DNA of 64,000 nt from Limnomonas spitsbergensis (taxonomy: Eukaryota > Chlorophyta > Chlorophyceae > Chlamydomonadales). Positions 8,952-19,494 of the stretch are shown here, piece after piece. How positions within the stretch are numbered: the first letter of the stretch is position 1; each line of letters begins with the position of its first letter. The notes under the pieces are model-generated. The model made no database searches, was not told where the DNA came from, and saw only the letters and a program-made list of their open reading frames with translations. The DNA is taken from assembly GCA_037349105.1 (NCBI GenBank), contig JAYJMM010000035.1, forward strand, positions 186,001 to 250,000, written 5' to 3'. The position numbers and the translations under genes were made by a program.

Positions 8952-10240
8952 TTAGTTTGTTTTTTCTTGAGCTTACGTACGTATCCTTTGGGAGCCAATT
9001 TATTTTGTTTTGTTCTTTCAACACCGTGTATCTTCTCATGCCCTTTATTTGTCCTTCCTTTGATATCACATCTAGGTGTGTCGAGGACTGTGACATGGGT
9101 GGGGGGGGGTGCATTGGTGTTAGGTGTATCACCCTGTCCCATCACTCCCATGGTGGCATCCTGGTCTGGAAAAGATAACCTCAATAGATGCTCGAGCTCG
9201 TTGTTTCTAGCAGGGCCATGCCTTGGATGCACATATTGCACGATGCGCTTGGCCCGTACAATAAGTTTCAGTGTGATAGAATCTGGGAGCACATGTCCCT
9301 GGATACATGGGAACATGAACCTGATTGTTTTTGACATGCAGTCTCCAATATCTGTCAGGAAGTCGTCCCATGTCTGCATCAGTAACACAAACGCTCGCAG
9401 CAGCGTTGTGTCATCTGGGAGATCTGATGCTACTTTGGAACATCTGTCTCGTAAAACTGTCAGGCTATCGGGGGGCAGGGTACCAGTGGGTTGGCGAGAG
9501 GCAGCCAATGGCAGCATAGGCTCGAAGTGCCCCGCTAGGGTATTTCCAGAAAACCACACATGCAGGGCGGGGGTAGCGTCACTTGTTGGTTGAACTCCTA
9601 GGAGTTGGCTCACAATAATGCTGCGTCCCGCATCAGACTCCGAAATTTGGTGTTGATGCACTGTTATTTGCAATGCCATTGCAGTCCAGTGGGTGATGAC
9701 CCTGTCGGCCCATAGTCCCTCTCCCGTATCCCCGTCACACGGCATGGCCATTCGTCTTGACCAGTCAGATAGCTTGTGTCTTGAATCGGTACCGTGCACT
9801 TGTTGGTAGATCAGCGTGGTTAATGACCTGACCGCATCCTGCCTGCCTAGGGACATGGCTTGCCTGAAAGTTTGCACCCCGAGGCCTTTTAACATGCTGG
9901 GAGGAATACCTGATAGATGTGCTAGAGAGTCAAAGTAACAGTCTCCCACCGAGAAGGAAAAGTAAGGGCCTGATATAATTTGTAGGCCACTTAGCTGCAA
10001 AAAATGTTGCTTAATGTCTTGCACGCTTTGTGGTTCAGGTCCAGGCGGAAGGTTCACCCTATTCCTCAAAGGCATGGGAGTCGGTGAGTCCAGAATTGTG
10101 ATAGGGCTGAGAGAGCCCCCCCGGGGGTGCCTGATAGGTGGGAAGTTTACGCATGCGTTTCGACATTCGGCTAAACTGTTGGCATGGAAGTATCCGCAGA
10201 CTTCATATGCCTTGTCTCTCAGTTCCTGCATGTGAAGCAA
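8822..10240 (-). CDS. LINE-A ORF1 with OTU-like cysteine protease domain
   Basis: A 472-codon ORF ending in TGA. Around residue 97 it reads SVGDCYFDSLAHL, resembling the nucleophile motif of OTU-family cysteine proteases (DGNC-F). Cys101 is the candidate nucleophile. Residues ~176-195 (LWADRVITHWTAMAL) match the usual W-x-D...A-L-A segment, and residues ~235-240 (LAGHFEPM) match the terminal catalytic His-aromatic motif, His238. LINE-B conserves all three blocks (VGDCYFDCL, LWADTLIVHF, AWHYTPL), which makes the assignment firmer than one copy would. The canonical Asp three residues before Cys is absent in both, so activity is uncertain. The C-terminus is Lys-rich, probably nucleic-acid binding. 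The ORF overlaps the endonuclease ORF by ~130 bp in another frame. The domain may process the polyprotein or deubiquitinate. Confidence 0.65.
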   Translation of the reverse strand: MLHMQELRDKAYEVCGYFHANSLAECRNACVNFPPIRHPRGGSLSPITILDSPTPMPLRNRVNLPPGPEPQSVQDIKQHFLQLSGLQIISGPYFSFSVGDCYFDSLAHLSGIPPSMLKGLGVQTFRQAMSLGRQDAVRSLTTLIYQQVHGTDSRHKLSDWSRRMAMPCDGDTGEGLWADRVITHWTAMALQITVHQHQISESDAGRSIIVSQLLGVQPTSDATPALHVWFSGNTLAGHFEPMLPLAASRQPTGTLPPDSLTVLRDRCSKVASDLPDDTTLLRAFVLLMQTWDDFLTDIGDCMSKTIRFMFPCIQGHVLPDSITLKLIVRAKRIVQYVHPRHGPARNNELEHLLRLSFPDQDATMGVMGQGDTPNTNAPPPTHVTVLDTPRCDIKGRTNKGHEKIHGVERTKQNKLAPKGYVRKLKKKQTKCNTTLPHTTEGKKKNKLFQPLILSYLTSSITGAPEPAQPKHG

Positions 10241-10987
10241 GGTCTGCCTCCATTCCTCCCCCTGAGATCACTGCTCTTCTGGGTTTTTCTGAGTCTAGCC
10301 AGTACCATGATTTGCCCTTGTACTTGGCGACGCCAACTGAATCTGGCATTCTGCGCCAGATTCACTTCGCGTCGGCCACTTTCGCCACATTGGCAATTTC
10401 CGAACTGCCATCTGCCTTCGACCCTATCTATATTTTCCCTTTCTCCGTCCTACCGCCTCTTTATCCTGTGGCCGAGAGCATCCGTTGTTATGGTTACGCC
10501 GATGTAGAAAGGGCTAATAAACGTGACCGAAAGCAGACGGAGAAGGGTGCGGAGAAGGCACTGTCGAATGAGAAACGGAAGGCGAAAAGGAGGCTTGTAG
10601 CCGAGGTGTGTCAATTACGTTACACCACTGGCTGGGCCGAGGTGTGTGTTGTCAGTTCGGCTTACTCGCCTGGTGCCTAGGCTAGGTGATGATGAACATG
10701 CTATCAAATTGACAGCAAGTGGCTATATGTTGCAGCAAAGGTCAACAAGGCACTGCAGAAGAAAAGTGAGTTGGTTTTGCTATGGCTCATGCAGCTATGC
10801 ATGGAATTTTACATGAGTCCTGGCAGCAGGGCATGCGAGCTGCACCAAGCCGCCACGGCCATAGGCTGGGATGTATCAGAATTGGACCTGATGTCACGAC
10901 GTATGGCTGCACCGTGCGTTTGACCGCGCCAACCGCTATTCGGTTGGAAGTTATGTGTGAACATGAACAAGTGTGCTTGCCGTCTTA
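10241..10987. other. LINE-A 5' flank, no firm gene
   Basis: The 5' end of LINE-A probably lies at ~10.3-10.4 kb. On the plus strand a frame is open to a TAG at ~10680 and has a Lys/Arg/Glu-rich stretch (ERANKRDRKQTEKGAEKALS) that could be a helix. There is no recognisable domain, start or splice context, so I do not call a gene. Confidence 0.3.
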
Positions 10988-11434
10988 GGTCGTGTTTCCA
11001 CTGGTATTCTGTCGGGCAACCGACACGGTTTAAGGCCCAATTTCGACCCAACTGCCGCAAACCGACACGGTTTAGCCTTTCTGAAACCACGCATTCGAGA
11101 ATAGCCTATACCTCGTCGATGACCAGGTTTAAGCTATTCTTTGAGTTGGTTGCCTCTTGGTTTAAGGAACCATCTCCGCGCGAAAGATCGTTCGGCATTA
11201 AAGACGCCATTTCTATAGCCAGATCGAAATAAGCGGCGACACTTGTGGTTCCGAGGTCACGAATCGTCGCAGAACGTCTCGGCGCCCCTAGATCAGACCT
11301 CTGGCAGCAGGAAGTTCGCTGTGAACTTCCTGGATTTCAGTGGAAACAGTTTTGGTTTAAGGCGTGAAAAAATCACGATCGCGAGCAACCGGATTCAAAC
11401 CGCGCTGGTTTAAGGCACCAGTGGAAACACCCCC
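10988..11434. mobile_element. 447-bp Harbinger-like MITE with TTA target duplication
   Basis: The left end ggtcgtgtttccactggt (10988-11005) and the reverse complement of the right end (gggggtgtttccactggt, 11417-11434) match at 16 of 18 positions. Both ends are flanked by TTA (10985-10987 and 11435-11437), the trinucleotide duplication typical of PIF/Harbinger elements. Inside, cgacacggttta recurs at 11030 and 11065, and ggtttaag motifs recur nearer the right end, possibly subterminal binding repeats. No ORF is supported. It needs transposase from elsewhere. Confidence 0.75.
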
Positions 11435-11572
11435 TTAGAGGATCCCGAACTGGGTCCTTTACTTTTTCTTTCTTACTGCGATTTCACGGCCTTCAATAGA
11501 CTCTTAACGTTTCCAGCTATTGTTCTTGAATATTGAATATTGAATATTGAATATCGAAGCTCCTAAATAGTT

Positions 11573-11905
11573 AAAATGCGTCCGAATCCCTCCAAGACGG
11601 GCCAGGTCTGACGCAACGTCTGCCTCAGGGACGCAGTGCACCCTAAGAGCGCTACGACATCGACCGCCAAACCCCGAAAACCCGGGCATCAAAATCTGAG
11701 GCACTTAGGGTACTGACGACGTTCGTAACTAGGATGCCGAACGTAAGCAAGACAAACAAAGAAGGAACGGTCAGGAAGAAAGAAAAGTTCGACAAGCACA
11801 AAAAATGTGATGTTACGATTCGTCCGAATCCCTCCAAGACGGGCCATGCCCGACACGACGTTTGCCTCAGGGACGCAGTCGACCCTTAAAGCGCTATTGT
11901 CGGGG
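11573..11905. repeat. ~83-bp direct repeat, two copies ~245 bp apart
   Basis: tccgaatccctccaagacgg begins at ~11580 and again at ~11821, each followed by tgcctcagggacgcag and a cgct-ending tail. The copies are about 85% identical. A short array of gaatattgaatattgaatat precedes the first. The copies could be a SINE-like or small-RNA-derived repeat, but no complete promoter boxes are visible. The remainder of 11435-12003 shows nothing else. Confidence 0.5.
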
Positions 11906-12003
11906 CTAAGCGTTGCGCCTAGTAAATGACTGCGCAAGTACAGCAAACAGATAAAGCAAGTATCAAAGACACCCTTTCACTTATAAAAGTGCTGTGACTT
12001 CAA

Positions 12004-13162
12004 GAACATGGTAGCACGATACGTCGGATACGATACGATGCAATACGATACGATACGAATACGATGCAATACGATGAATTGAACGTATCGTATCACTTCA
12101 GTGAAAAACCATTTTTAGACTGAGCTGATAACCAGAGTCAGTGGGGTCAAGCTGAGTAGTTTTGACTGAGCTGGATAGCTCAATAGCTGAGGGCCTGAGT
12201 AAGTTGTGTAGTGTTGAGACTGAGTTGAGGGCCGGCAAAGCATTTTTCGTCCATGCCAGCACAGCATGATTCCAACATTTGTCGACCGGCACAACAATGG
12301 CTAGTGTATCATTTTCATTTACACTGCAAAACAGCAGCAGCAGCAACAAAACAGACGTGGGTGCATGGCAATCAAAGCATCAAAGCATAGCAACCAAAGG
12401 ATGGTTGCATGGCAATCAGGGGCTCAGGGCAGGTCCGTACTCCGTAGGGCAGGCCGGCACTCAGGGCAGGCTGGCAGGGAAATTCAGAGCACCCATGCAC
12501 CACCCGGCCAGTCACCGGATTATCACCGGAGAACTCTGCAATTATATTTACTTTTTGAGGTCACCTTGTCGAGCAGTGTAGTACGCAACAAGTTGTAGCC
12601 AGGAGGCTTGTAACCAGCTCCGAAAGCAGCCACCTTGCGCATCATCCTCTTCCAGTAGCGATTTCGGGAGACGTTGAAGGGGATGCCGTTGGCGTAGAAT
12701 GCCATTGCGACTGATAGGTCGACGTCGTCCTTCTGCAGCTTGCTGTTGGCGAAGTAAGGAATCGTCCCCGGCGTAGGTGGAATGGGCTTGTTTACACCAG
12801 AGCACACGAATTCATTCTTGCATTTCAGGCACTTCCAATTGTTGTTTGAGGTAAACTTGCTTGCGGTCGCCTTTCTGCGGCACTTTTCCGAGGTTCTGAC
12901 AGTATCTACTGACGTCAACCTCGTCACCATCCGACATTGTGCAGCGCTTTGTCGGAGACGAGACACGTCCCAGTTTTACTAGTGTGTGCATCGGCAAGGC
13001 ATGCCATAAATAACGAGAGGGGGGCACTGAGGCTCTACTGTCCATCCTGTGGACTGGACTGGGCTGGGCGGCATCATATCGTTTCGAATCAACCGTATCG
13101 TTTCGTATCATCGAAACGATACGAATACGAAGGCCAAAACATCGTATCGTGCTACCATGTTC
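12004..13162. mobile_element. Internally deleted hAT transposon with 20-bp perfect TIRs
   Basis: gaacatggtagcacgatacg at 12004-12023 is exactly inverted at 13143-13162. Both subterminal regions are packed with cgatacgatac / gtatcgtatc motifs, as expected for transposase binding sites. The interior holds the N-terminal part of a hAT transposase on the minus strand. The 1.16-kb span is far too short for an autonomous hAT. No clear 8-bp target duplication is visible: gacttcaa on the left, aggaatat on the right. Confidence 0.75.
12523..12966 (-). pseudogene. hAT transposase N-terminal fragment (BED-like plus DUF659-like)
   Basis: 147 codons ending in TGA. WKCLKCKNEFVCSGVNK looks like a degenerate BED zinc finger, the DNA-binding module of hAT transposases. 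AMAFYANGIPFNVSRNRYW followed by GAGYKPPGYNLLRTTLLDKV matches the start of the DUF659-type hAT transposase core (small aromatic residue, GIPF, then PPxxxxLR..LLD). The RNase H-like catalytic core and hAT dimerisation region are absent. The fragment therefore cannot be active, and fits an internal deletion between the two TIRs. Confidence 0.75.
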
Positions 13163-13930
13163 AGGAATATGACAGATTCCTGATCACTGCTATTGAGACT
13201 CGAATTCCCAGCTGTAAACCTGGGAATCAGTCGATGTATTTAAGATAAGTATCCCCTGGACTACTTACCTGACTATTCTCTACTGTTGACAGGACTGCCT
13301 CATGGGTTGACCCTTCCGAAGGTGACTGTAGCAGCAGTCGAAGATGTAGTACACTGATTACAGGATACGATGATCTTCAGTGGGAAGTCGCTTGTAGGCG
13401 ATCTTCAGATGGGGAGACTCAGTCGCTTGATGATCTATCAGGGAGTCGACTTGGAGCCTCTGGACTGGCTATTGATGAACAGTTTATGGAGTTGGTGGTG
13501 GTAAACCAGCTGGAAGGCTGGAGAATGCCTGATAACTTAGGCCGAAATATCAAGAGAAGACCTTATAGGCTAAGCAGTGTTTGTGCTTGCTTAGACTGAA
13601 AGGGTCGAACAATTTTGGTGCTTGTTCTGTGTGGTGGATCGATACTCGAGCAGTGTTTGTGCTTGCTGGAGTAAAGTGAGCAGTGTTTGTGCTTGCTCGA
13701 TGAGGAGTGACTATGTAACTTCAGATAAAAGGGTGATTACGAAATCAGGGCTTCAAGTAAGAAAGAAATAGTGGCTGCAGAAAACCAAGCAGCCACTAAG
13801 AAGGAGGCTAAAGTGTGAAAATACACACTTCGCTGACATCCAGAGAAACACAAAGTGTAACTGCAACAACAGTTCCGTACACAAGAGTTAAGCTGCAAGA
13901 ATCCTTAAACAAGGAACTGATAATTCAGTA
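13163..13930. other. No gene; possible LTR remnant
   Basis: No coding signal. tactgttgacag (~13284) and ccgaaatatca (~13551) recur in the same order at ~52430 and ~52855, next to a gag gene, so this may be a solo LTR relic. The phrase gcagtgtttgtgcttgc occurs three times at 13570-13700. Confidence 0.3.
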
Positions 13931-14890
13931 ATTAGCATAATTAAGATTCCAGTATAAAGCCTTGCTCACGTCTCCTATCGTGCATACCTGGGCGTATTAG
14001 CATAATTAAGATTTCAGTATAAAGCCTTGCTCACGTCTCCTATCGTGCATACCTGGGCGTATTAGCATAATTAAGATTCCAGTATAAAGCCTTGCTCACG
14101 TCTCCTATCGTGCATACCTGGGCGTACTAGCATAATTAAGATTTCAGTACAAAGCCTTGCTCACGTCTCCTATCGTGCATACCTGGGCGTATTGGCATAA
14201 TTAAGATTCCAGTATAAAGCCTTGCTCACGTCTCCTATCGTGCATACCTGGGCGTATTAGCATAATTAAGATTTCAGTATAAAGCCTTGTTCTACTTGTT
14301 CACGTCTCCTATCGTGCATACCTGGGCGTATTAGCATAATTAAGATTCCAGTATAAAGCCTTGCTCACGTCTCCTATCGTGCATACCTGGGCGTATTAGC
14401 ATAATTAAGATTCCAGTATAAAGCCTGCTCACGTCTCCTATCGTGCATACCTGGGCGTATTAGCATAATTAAGATTCCAGTATAAAGCCTTGCTCACGTC
14501 TCCTATCGTGCATACCTGGGCGTATTAGCATAATTAAGATTCCAGTATAAAGCCTTGCTCACGTCTCCTATCGTGCATACCTGGGCGTATTAGCATAATT
14601 AAGATTTCAGTATAAAGCCTTGCTCACGTCTCCTATCGTGCATACCTGGGCGTATTAGCATAATTAAGATTCCAGTATAAAGCCTTGCTCACGTCTCCTA
14701 TCGTGCATACCTGGGCGTATTAGCATAATTAAGATTCCAGTCTAGAGACCTCCTCGGGTCTCCTGGTAGAGTGGCATGTCTAAGGTGCATCAGCATAATT
14801 CAAATTTCAGTATTCAGCCTTGCTTGGGTCTCCTAGAGTGGCATACTTGGGGCACATCAGCTTAATTGTGATGAAATAAAATTGAAGCCG
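13931..14890. repeat. 65-bp satellite, ~12.5 copies plus a diverged edge
   Basis: Units beginning attagcataattaagatt repeat every 65 bp (13931, 13996 and onward to ~14745) at nearly full identity apart from a tt/tc alternation. One unit near 14285 has an ~8-bp insertion and one near 14425 a 1-2 bp deletion. Past 14745 two strongly diverged copies continue to ~14890, showing the array was older and wider and later homogenised. Confidence 0.95.
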
Positions 14891-15023
14891 TAATACCGTC
14901 ACATTAATCCTGAATTATACAATTTTCGAGGGGAAAATAGGAGATCAAGCTTTCAGTCAGAAGCCCCGCTCAAAGCCTACCCGAGAGGCATGTCTCGTGC
15001 GTATCAAGCAAAATGAAGGCGCC

Positions 15024-15540
15024 TCAGTCATTGTGAAACAAAGGGCATGGCCAGACAATATGGTCTGCATAGTGAATCCGCTTAAAAAATACAAAATAAA
15101 AGGTGGGAATGAGACCCGACTGAGCAGGTTGGTTGCGCATCATGACGCGCGCAATGACACCCACTGAGAACTTGGCCGACTCCACTCCTAGGGGGTAGTC
15201 TGGTAGATGGCCCATGCCAAATTCCTTCCATCTAGGCCCAAAGGCTGCACACAAGCTATGAAGATTTCTGGGCTAGTGCCAATGGAAAGAGCTGCCTCCT
15301 AGACTGATGCGGACATGCTCTCTTCAGATGAACCTGGGGGAGGAAGGCTGCTGGGGCTGCAGGGGCTACATGGGCTGTAGAGGCAGCAGGGGTGGCCATG
15401 ATAGCAGCTGGTTCTCTGGATAGCACACATGCATACCGCAAGAACTCCGCTAGCCGCTCGCATATCCGTGACACATTCAAATGAAAGCTCCCAATGGAGC
15501 TTGCACCCGTCTCGGCTAATGAATCAATGTACTACATGGC
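15024..15540 (-). pseudogene. Unrecognised coding-like fragment in two frames
   Basis: Minus-strand frames 15480-15256 (HLNVSRICERLAEFLRYA) and 15254-15024 (GPRWKEFGMGHLPDYPLG) are adjacent and read like ordinary protein, but are offset by a frame. No homolog recognised. It is probably a fragment of a transposon or dead gene. Nothing else is supported in 14891-15570. Confidence 0.25.
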
Positions 15541-15579
15541 TTGCTGTTTCTGAAGGGTCTGCCTTACAACCTTAAATAC

Positions 15580-16500
15580 GGGTGGAGGACTGTGTGGGCG
15601 GGCGGGGAATGTGCACGTGGACGGGAGTCTGCATATGTTGGCGGGGCGTATAGCTTACGGGTTGGGAATGCGGGTGGGGGGCTGTGCGTGCAAGCGTGGG
15701 GCTGCACATACGGGCGGAGAGCCGCCCATTTGGGCGGGACTTGTGCATACAGATGGGGACCTGTGCATACAGGCAGTGCCTACTGGTGGATAATAGTGTA
15801 TGCGGATGGGGGATGGGGGACCGTGCGGGCGGATGGGGGTAACATTGCATACAGGTGGGGGTCTGCAGAATGCGGAATGTGAATGGGGATGGGGGGCCTT
15901 ACCAGCGGATGGGAGTAACAGTACATACAAGTGGGGGCCTGTGCATACGGGCTGTGTCTATGGGTGGGTAACAGTGAAAGCCAATGTGGGACTGGGAGGC
16001 CGTGCGGGCGTGCGGGAAATGTGCATGGGGGTGGGGAATGTGCACACGGGTAGGGGATGGCTCATGTGGTTGAAAGACCGTTTATGCGGGCGAGGCACAG
16101 AGCATATTAGCAGGCGGTTGTGTGTGCAAGCGGGGGGTAGTGTGTATGCGGGCGGGGTGTTTGCATGTGGGAAGGAGCTGAGAATGCAGGTGGAGGGTCG
16201 CGAGCGCGGCTACGTGCTGTGAATGCAGGCAGGGACCTGTGCATGCAAGGAATGCGTAGGCGTGTGGGGCGCTCCGCAAGCAGGCGGGATGCTGTGCATG
16301 TGGGCATGGGTGTGTGCATGTAGGCAGAGTGTATGTGGGTGGGAGCTGTGCATGCAAGCGGTGCGCATGCGGCCGGGGGGTAGTGCATGCAAGCAGGGGA
16401 CTGGGCATGCATTCGGGGGCTGTCAGTACTGGTGGAAGCTGTGTATGCATGCAAGATGTTGCTCAAAAGGGTGGGATGCTGTGTTCGCTGGCTCAATGCT
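15580..16500. repeat. Degenerate G-rich minisatellite region
   Basis: Loose repetition of gtgcatgcgggcgggg / tgtgcatacaggtgggg variants over ~0.9 kb. Unit length varies, so no clean period. ORFs on both strands here (Met-His-Thr-Pro or Cys-Gly-rich) are products of low complexity. Strand asymmetry is strong, with the plus strand G-rich. Confidence 0.8.
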
Positions 16501-16987
16501 GGGCTGAAACTGCACACCAATATGCAGTGAATGCTCTTGTAGTCGGCGAAGGTTCAGGCACGCTTCATACCAGTAAAAAGCAGGAGATGCAGCTTTAGAT
16601 AGACGCACCTCATCAGGATGGGCTGCAGCATCGATCAGTCCACCCTCGCCTGCAACACCCCCGCTTCCATGGAGGCCCTCTGGGCACTTGGTACGATCGG
16701 ATTCGAGGTCGATTTATAACAAGTAATGCATGTATTTAATGGCATGCGCTCCTCTTCAAAGATGACGGAATTATGAAAAAATGACGTCACTTATTTGCCA
16801 ATGTTGGCATGTCATTTGACTGAAACTTTGTAGAGTAAAAGTACGTTTTTCAGGGACATCGATACCTCGCGGACATGGTAGTACCTGCTGTTTCCAACCA
16901 GAAAACCCGCCACCGGGATTAATCCCGGCAAGGTGCAGGTAGAATTGGGGCCGACCTTTCGTGTATTACAGCACGATTCTGATGCGT

Positions 16988-17080
16988 GGAGGGACTTGAA
17001 GTCCCTCCACCCTTTCGAAAGTTCCTCCACCCGATCTCTTGGAACAGGTGTGGAGGAACGGGTGGAGGAACTTTCGAAAG
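16988..17080. repeat. Nested hairpins with a 21-bp perfect stem
   Basis: ctttcgaaagttcctccaccc (17012-17032) is exactly complementary to 17060-17080, with a 27-nt loop. Just upstream ggagggacttgaagtccctcc is a second palindrome that shares the tccctccac sequence. Function unknown; it may be a MITE or a fold-back remnant. The rest of 16500-17400 shows no gene. Confidence 0.7.
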
Positions 17081-17399
17081 GTTGGAGGAACGCATTCTTT
17101 TCCGCGGAGGCGGGGGTCCGCGGAACTATTGAACGATTGAGCTCATGGCCAGCGTGGCCGAGATAATTTCTGCGTCCTTTCCTTTCTATATGACGTTAAT
17201 TGCAAGTTCTCTCTTTAACTTTTGATGTCTCTCCGGCGATTTGGCGTGGATGAAGGCAGCAAACGACGGCTCTTTCGGTCGACGCGTATTTCCTAGACGG
17301 AAAAAGTGTCCAAACAGCGTCGTACGGGGATGACCAGGGGATGACAGCTTCAGTTACTTCAGTCATAATTAAAGTATAACACCTGATGTCAATATTTCT

Positions 17400-18756
17400 T
17401 GGCTCATAAACTATGCATTCAATTAGACAGGTCTTATGTATCTCACAATCGCCCCTTCAAATTATTAAACCAATTTAGATCTCAAATAAAGCGGCCCAAA
17501 CACATGAACAAAAAACACATCAAAACCAGGATCCCAAGTCATAACCACAAGCAACAATAAGCACTGAAAGTCAAGAAAGCTACGCCCTACTGGGGCGTGG
17601 ATGTTAAGGAAACAACGCAGCTTGGGACCGTAGCCACATCCGCGCCGTTACCATTAAGGCTGTACCTAGAGGCAATTTAGAGCCATAGTAGGGATGGGCT
17701 GCCCACCATAGCACTTCTAAAATAACAAGGCCAGACGAGCATATAAAACTGCAGTGGTCTTGCACCACCCAGTCCAGATAATTTTGACATTTCTATAATT
17801 CCGCGTCGCGACCTGCCCAGTCCAGTCGTCACTCGACGTCCAGTCCGCGTACCATAATCTAAGGCGCACGATAAACCCGAGTCCAAACCCTAGCCCAGTC
17901 CAAGCACTGCTATAAAGACCGACCACCAGGCTTTATAGCTAGAATTCGGGAAGTCTCAGTCGAGATTATTCTATGAGGCTCAATACCTGTCTGTCCCACT
18001 ATACAATCCAAGCCTAGTCCCCGGCCTATTGGCACTCTCCCCCCCTTCAAGTCCCATCAGAGCCTCCGAAGTTCAACCATCCAACAGTCCAACACTAGCC
18101 CTTCAGCTATTGGAGCCTACCAGTGAGTTAATTAAGAGTTCCTTAGTGCCCCCAGGGCCTCAGACCTCTTCTGTGGTTATAGCAGCTTTGTCTCGCTTCC
18201 AGCTCGCTCATCTGTCGCCTATATTGCTCCAGTGGTCTTTGAGATTGGAGACTACGAATCCATCTATACTGGGGTCGATTACTTCGGACCTATTGCATAC
18301 GGCTCACCTGCCTTACCTGACCTGCTCGAGCCAAGCAATCCTCTCAAGGATATAACGAAATCCAATGAGTCGAGTGAAGGTCAGAAGTTGAACCGTTCAC
18401 ATTTTGTTACGACACTTTCCTGCCTATTTCAAGTCCGTCTGGTTCATTCCTGTAAGTTATTATGACTGCACGAAAACCAAAACAACGAGCTTCTTCTCGC
18501 GCAGTCAACAACATGACAATCACTCCAGCAGCGGCCAGGGTCCTGGGGGGGCTTTTCATTTTGCTCGGGTTGAGCCGAACCCCTAGTTTGTTTTCGTCGG
18601 CTCAAGCCGACCCGACGTTAATCTGAGCTCGAGTTTTTTTCGGGACTGGAAAGTATGAAAAAGTGCGGAACGCTGGTTTCTTTATTTTTACAAAACGACC
18701 CTGAATACCTGTCGATGGCGAAGAAAGAAAGCTAGCTGCCGATACACATGGATGCA
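17400..18756 (+). other. Possible 5' region of the Ty3/gypsy relic; no firm gene
   Basis: An AT-rich region without a convincing ORF. tataaagaccgaccaccagg (~17930) resembles an LTR promoter and leader. A frame near 18230-18460 reads VFEIGDYESIYTGVDYFGP, and ~18463 starts MTARKPKQRASSRAVNN, both retroelement gag-like in flavour. They lie upstream of, and in the same orientation as, the pol relic at 19.8 kb. This is inference only. Confidence 0.25.
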
Positions 18757-18760
18757 ACAT

Positions 18761-18806
18761 GTCCCGACATAGCAACTCGCATATAACCGAGTTGCTATGT
18801 CGGGAC
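18761..18806. repeat. Perfect 19-bp stem, 8-nt loop, overlapping a second hairpin
   Basis: gtcccgacatagcaactcg (18761-18779), loop catataac, then its exact complement at 18788-18806. The right arm's ggac also begins ggacggatg, which pairs with catccgtcc ~14 nt downstream, so two mutually exclusive hairpins are possible. The region 18807-19494 has no supported gene. Short repeats of ccagtcataattcc lie at 19168-19230. Confidence 0.8.
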
Positions 18807-19494
18807 GGATGCCATGCGGATATGACATCCGTCCAGCGACGAGGGAGAAACCCGAGCTGAGCTGGCATACCGCTTGAAATGGCAAAACACGCATGCCTTG
18901 CCCATATTGAAACTTTCCACATTCTTTCAGAGTGCACGAGCTTTATCGACATTGTCGCTAAAGCTGACAAGCCGAGTTGCCGAGCTGCCATTAAAATCTA
19001 CCCGGCTTTGCCGAGCCACGTGTCTAAAAAGGGTCGTCTGGCCTCGGCTTGCGCCGAGACCATGGTTTTACTGAGCCCGGGTTTATTCGCCTCGGCAGTT
19101 CTGGGCTAGGAACCCGATCGGCTCCCAGTTCTCTGGCAGCGGCGCAGCCCGTTCTTCCAGTCGATGCACCAGTCATAATTCCAGTCCCTGCACCAGTCAT
19201 AATTCCAGTCGCTGCAGCAGTCATGATTCCAGCCGCGCAGGCACCGGCGACGCTGCCAGTTGCACATGCAATTCCGGCAGCTGTTCCAGACCTTGCTCCA
19301 GTCCAGCCAGCTGCTTGTTGACAGTAGCTTGATATTGACTGGGAGCATTGGAAAGTCCCATGGGCAGGCAGCGCCATGCATGATGCATAGGGCCCAATTC
19401 CACTTGTCACCAGAACGTGGAAATGGCATGCCAGCTCACCCTCCCCAATTCCACTTGTCACCGGAATGGCACCGGAAGTGCCATATTTTGCATC

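Larger units (their letters stand above)
4013..10240 (-). mobile_element. LINE-A: decayed non-LTR retrotransposon with OTU, APE, RT and PHD domains
   Basis: A minus-strand LINE. In coding order it has an OTU-like ORF1 (10240-8822), an APE-type endonuclease (8951-7446), a reverse transcriptase in several frames (7519-~6048), thumb/C-terminal parts (5960-4302) and a PHD finger (~4290-4130). Coding ends in three consecutive stops (TGA TAA TAG) at about 4013. Frameshifts, in-frame stops and a palindromic insertion at 6036-6077 show it is dead. A second copy of the same family is LINE-B at 53.6-57.7 kb on the other strand. The two are clearly homologous in the OTU-like and endonuclease domains. 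The clade is not assigned. Confidence 0.9.

Noticed and set aside
11817..11840. tRNA-like B box (gtccgaatccctcc)
   Set aside because: No matching A box, acceptor stem or cloverleaf could be built around it on either strand.
13931..14745. CRISPR-like regular repeat array
   Set aside because: The 65-bp units are identical throughout with no unique spacers; it is a plain tandem satellite in a eukaryotic genome.
15572..16598. Multiple 90-140-codon ORFs on both strands
   Set aside because: Low-complexity G/C-rich repeat; no strand or frame is favoured.
18870..18990. Plus-strand HACLAHIETFHILSECTSF as a LINE C-terminal zinc motif
   Set aside because: Resembles the C..H.ET..H.L..C pattern, but the surrounding frame has stops and no RT sequence; too short to support.
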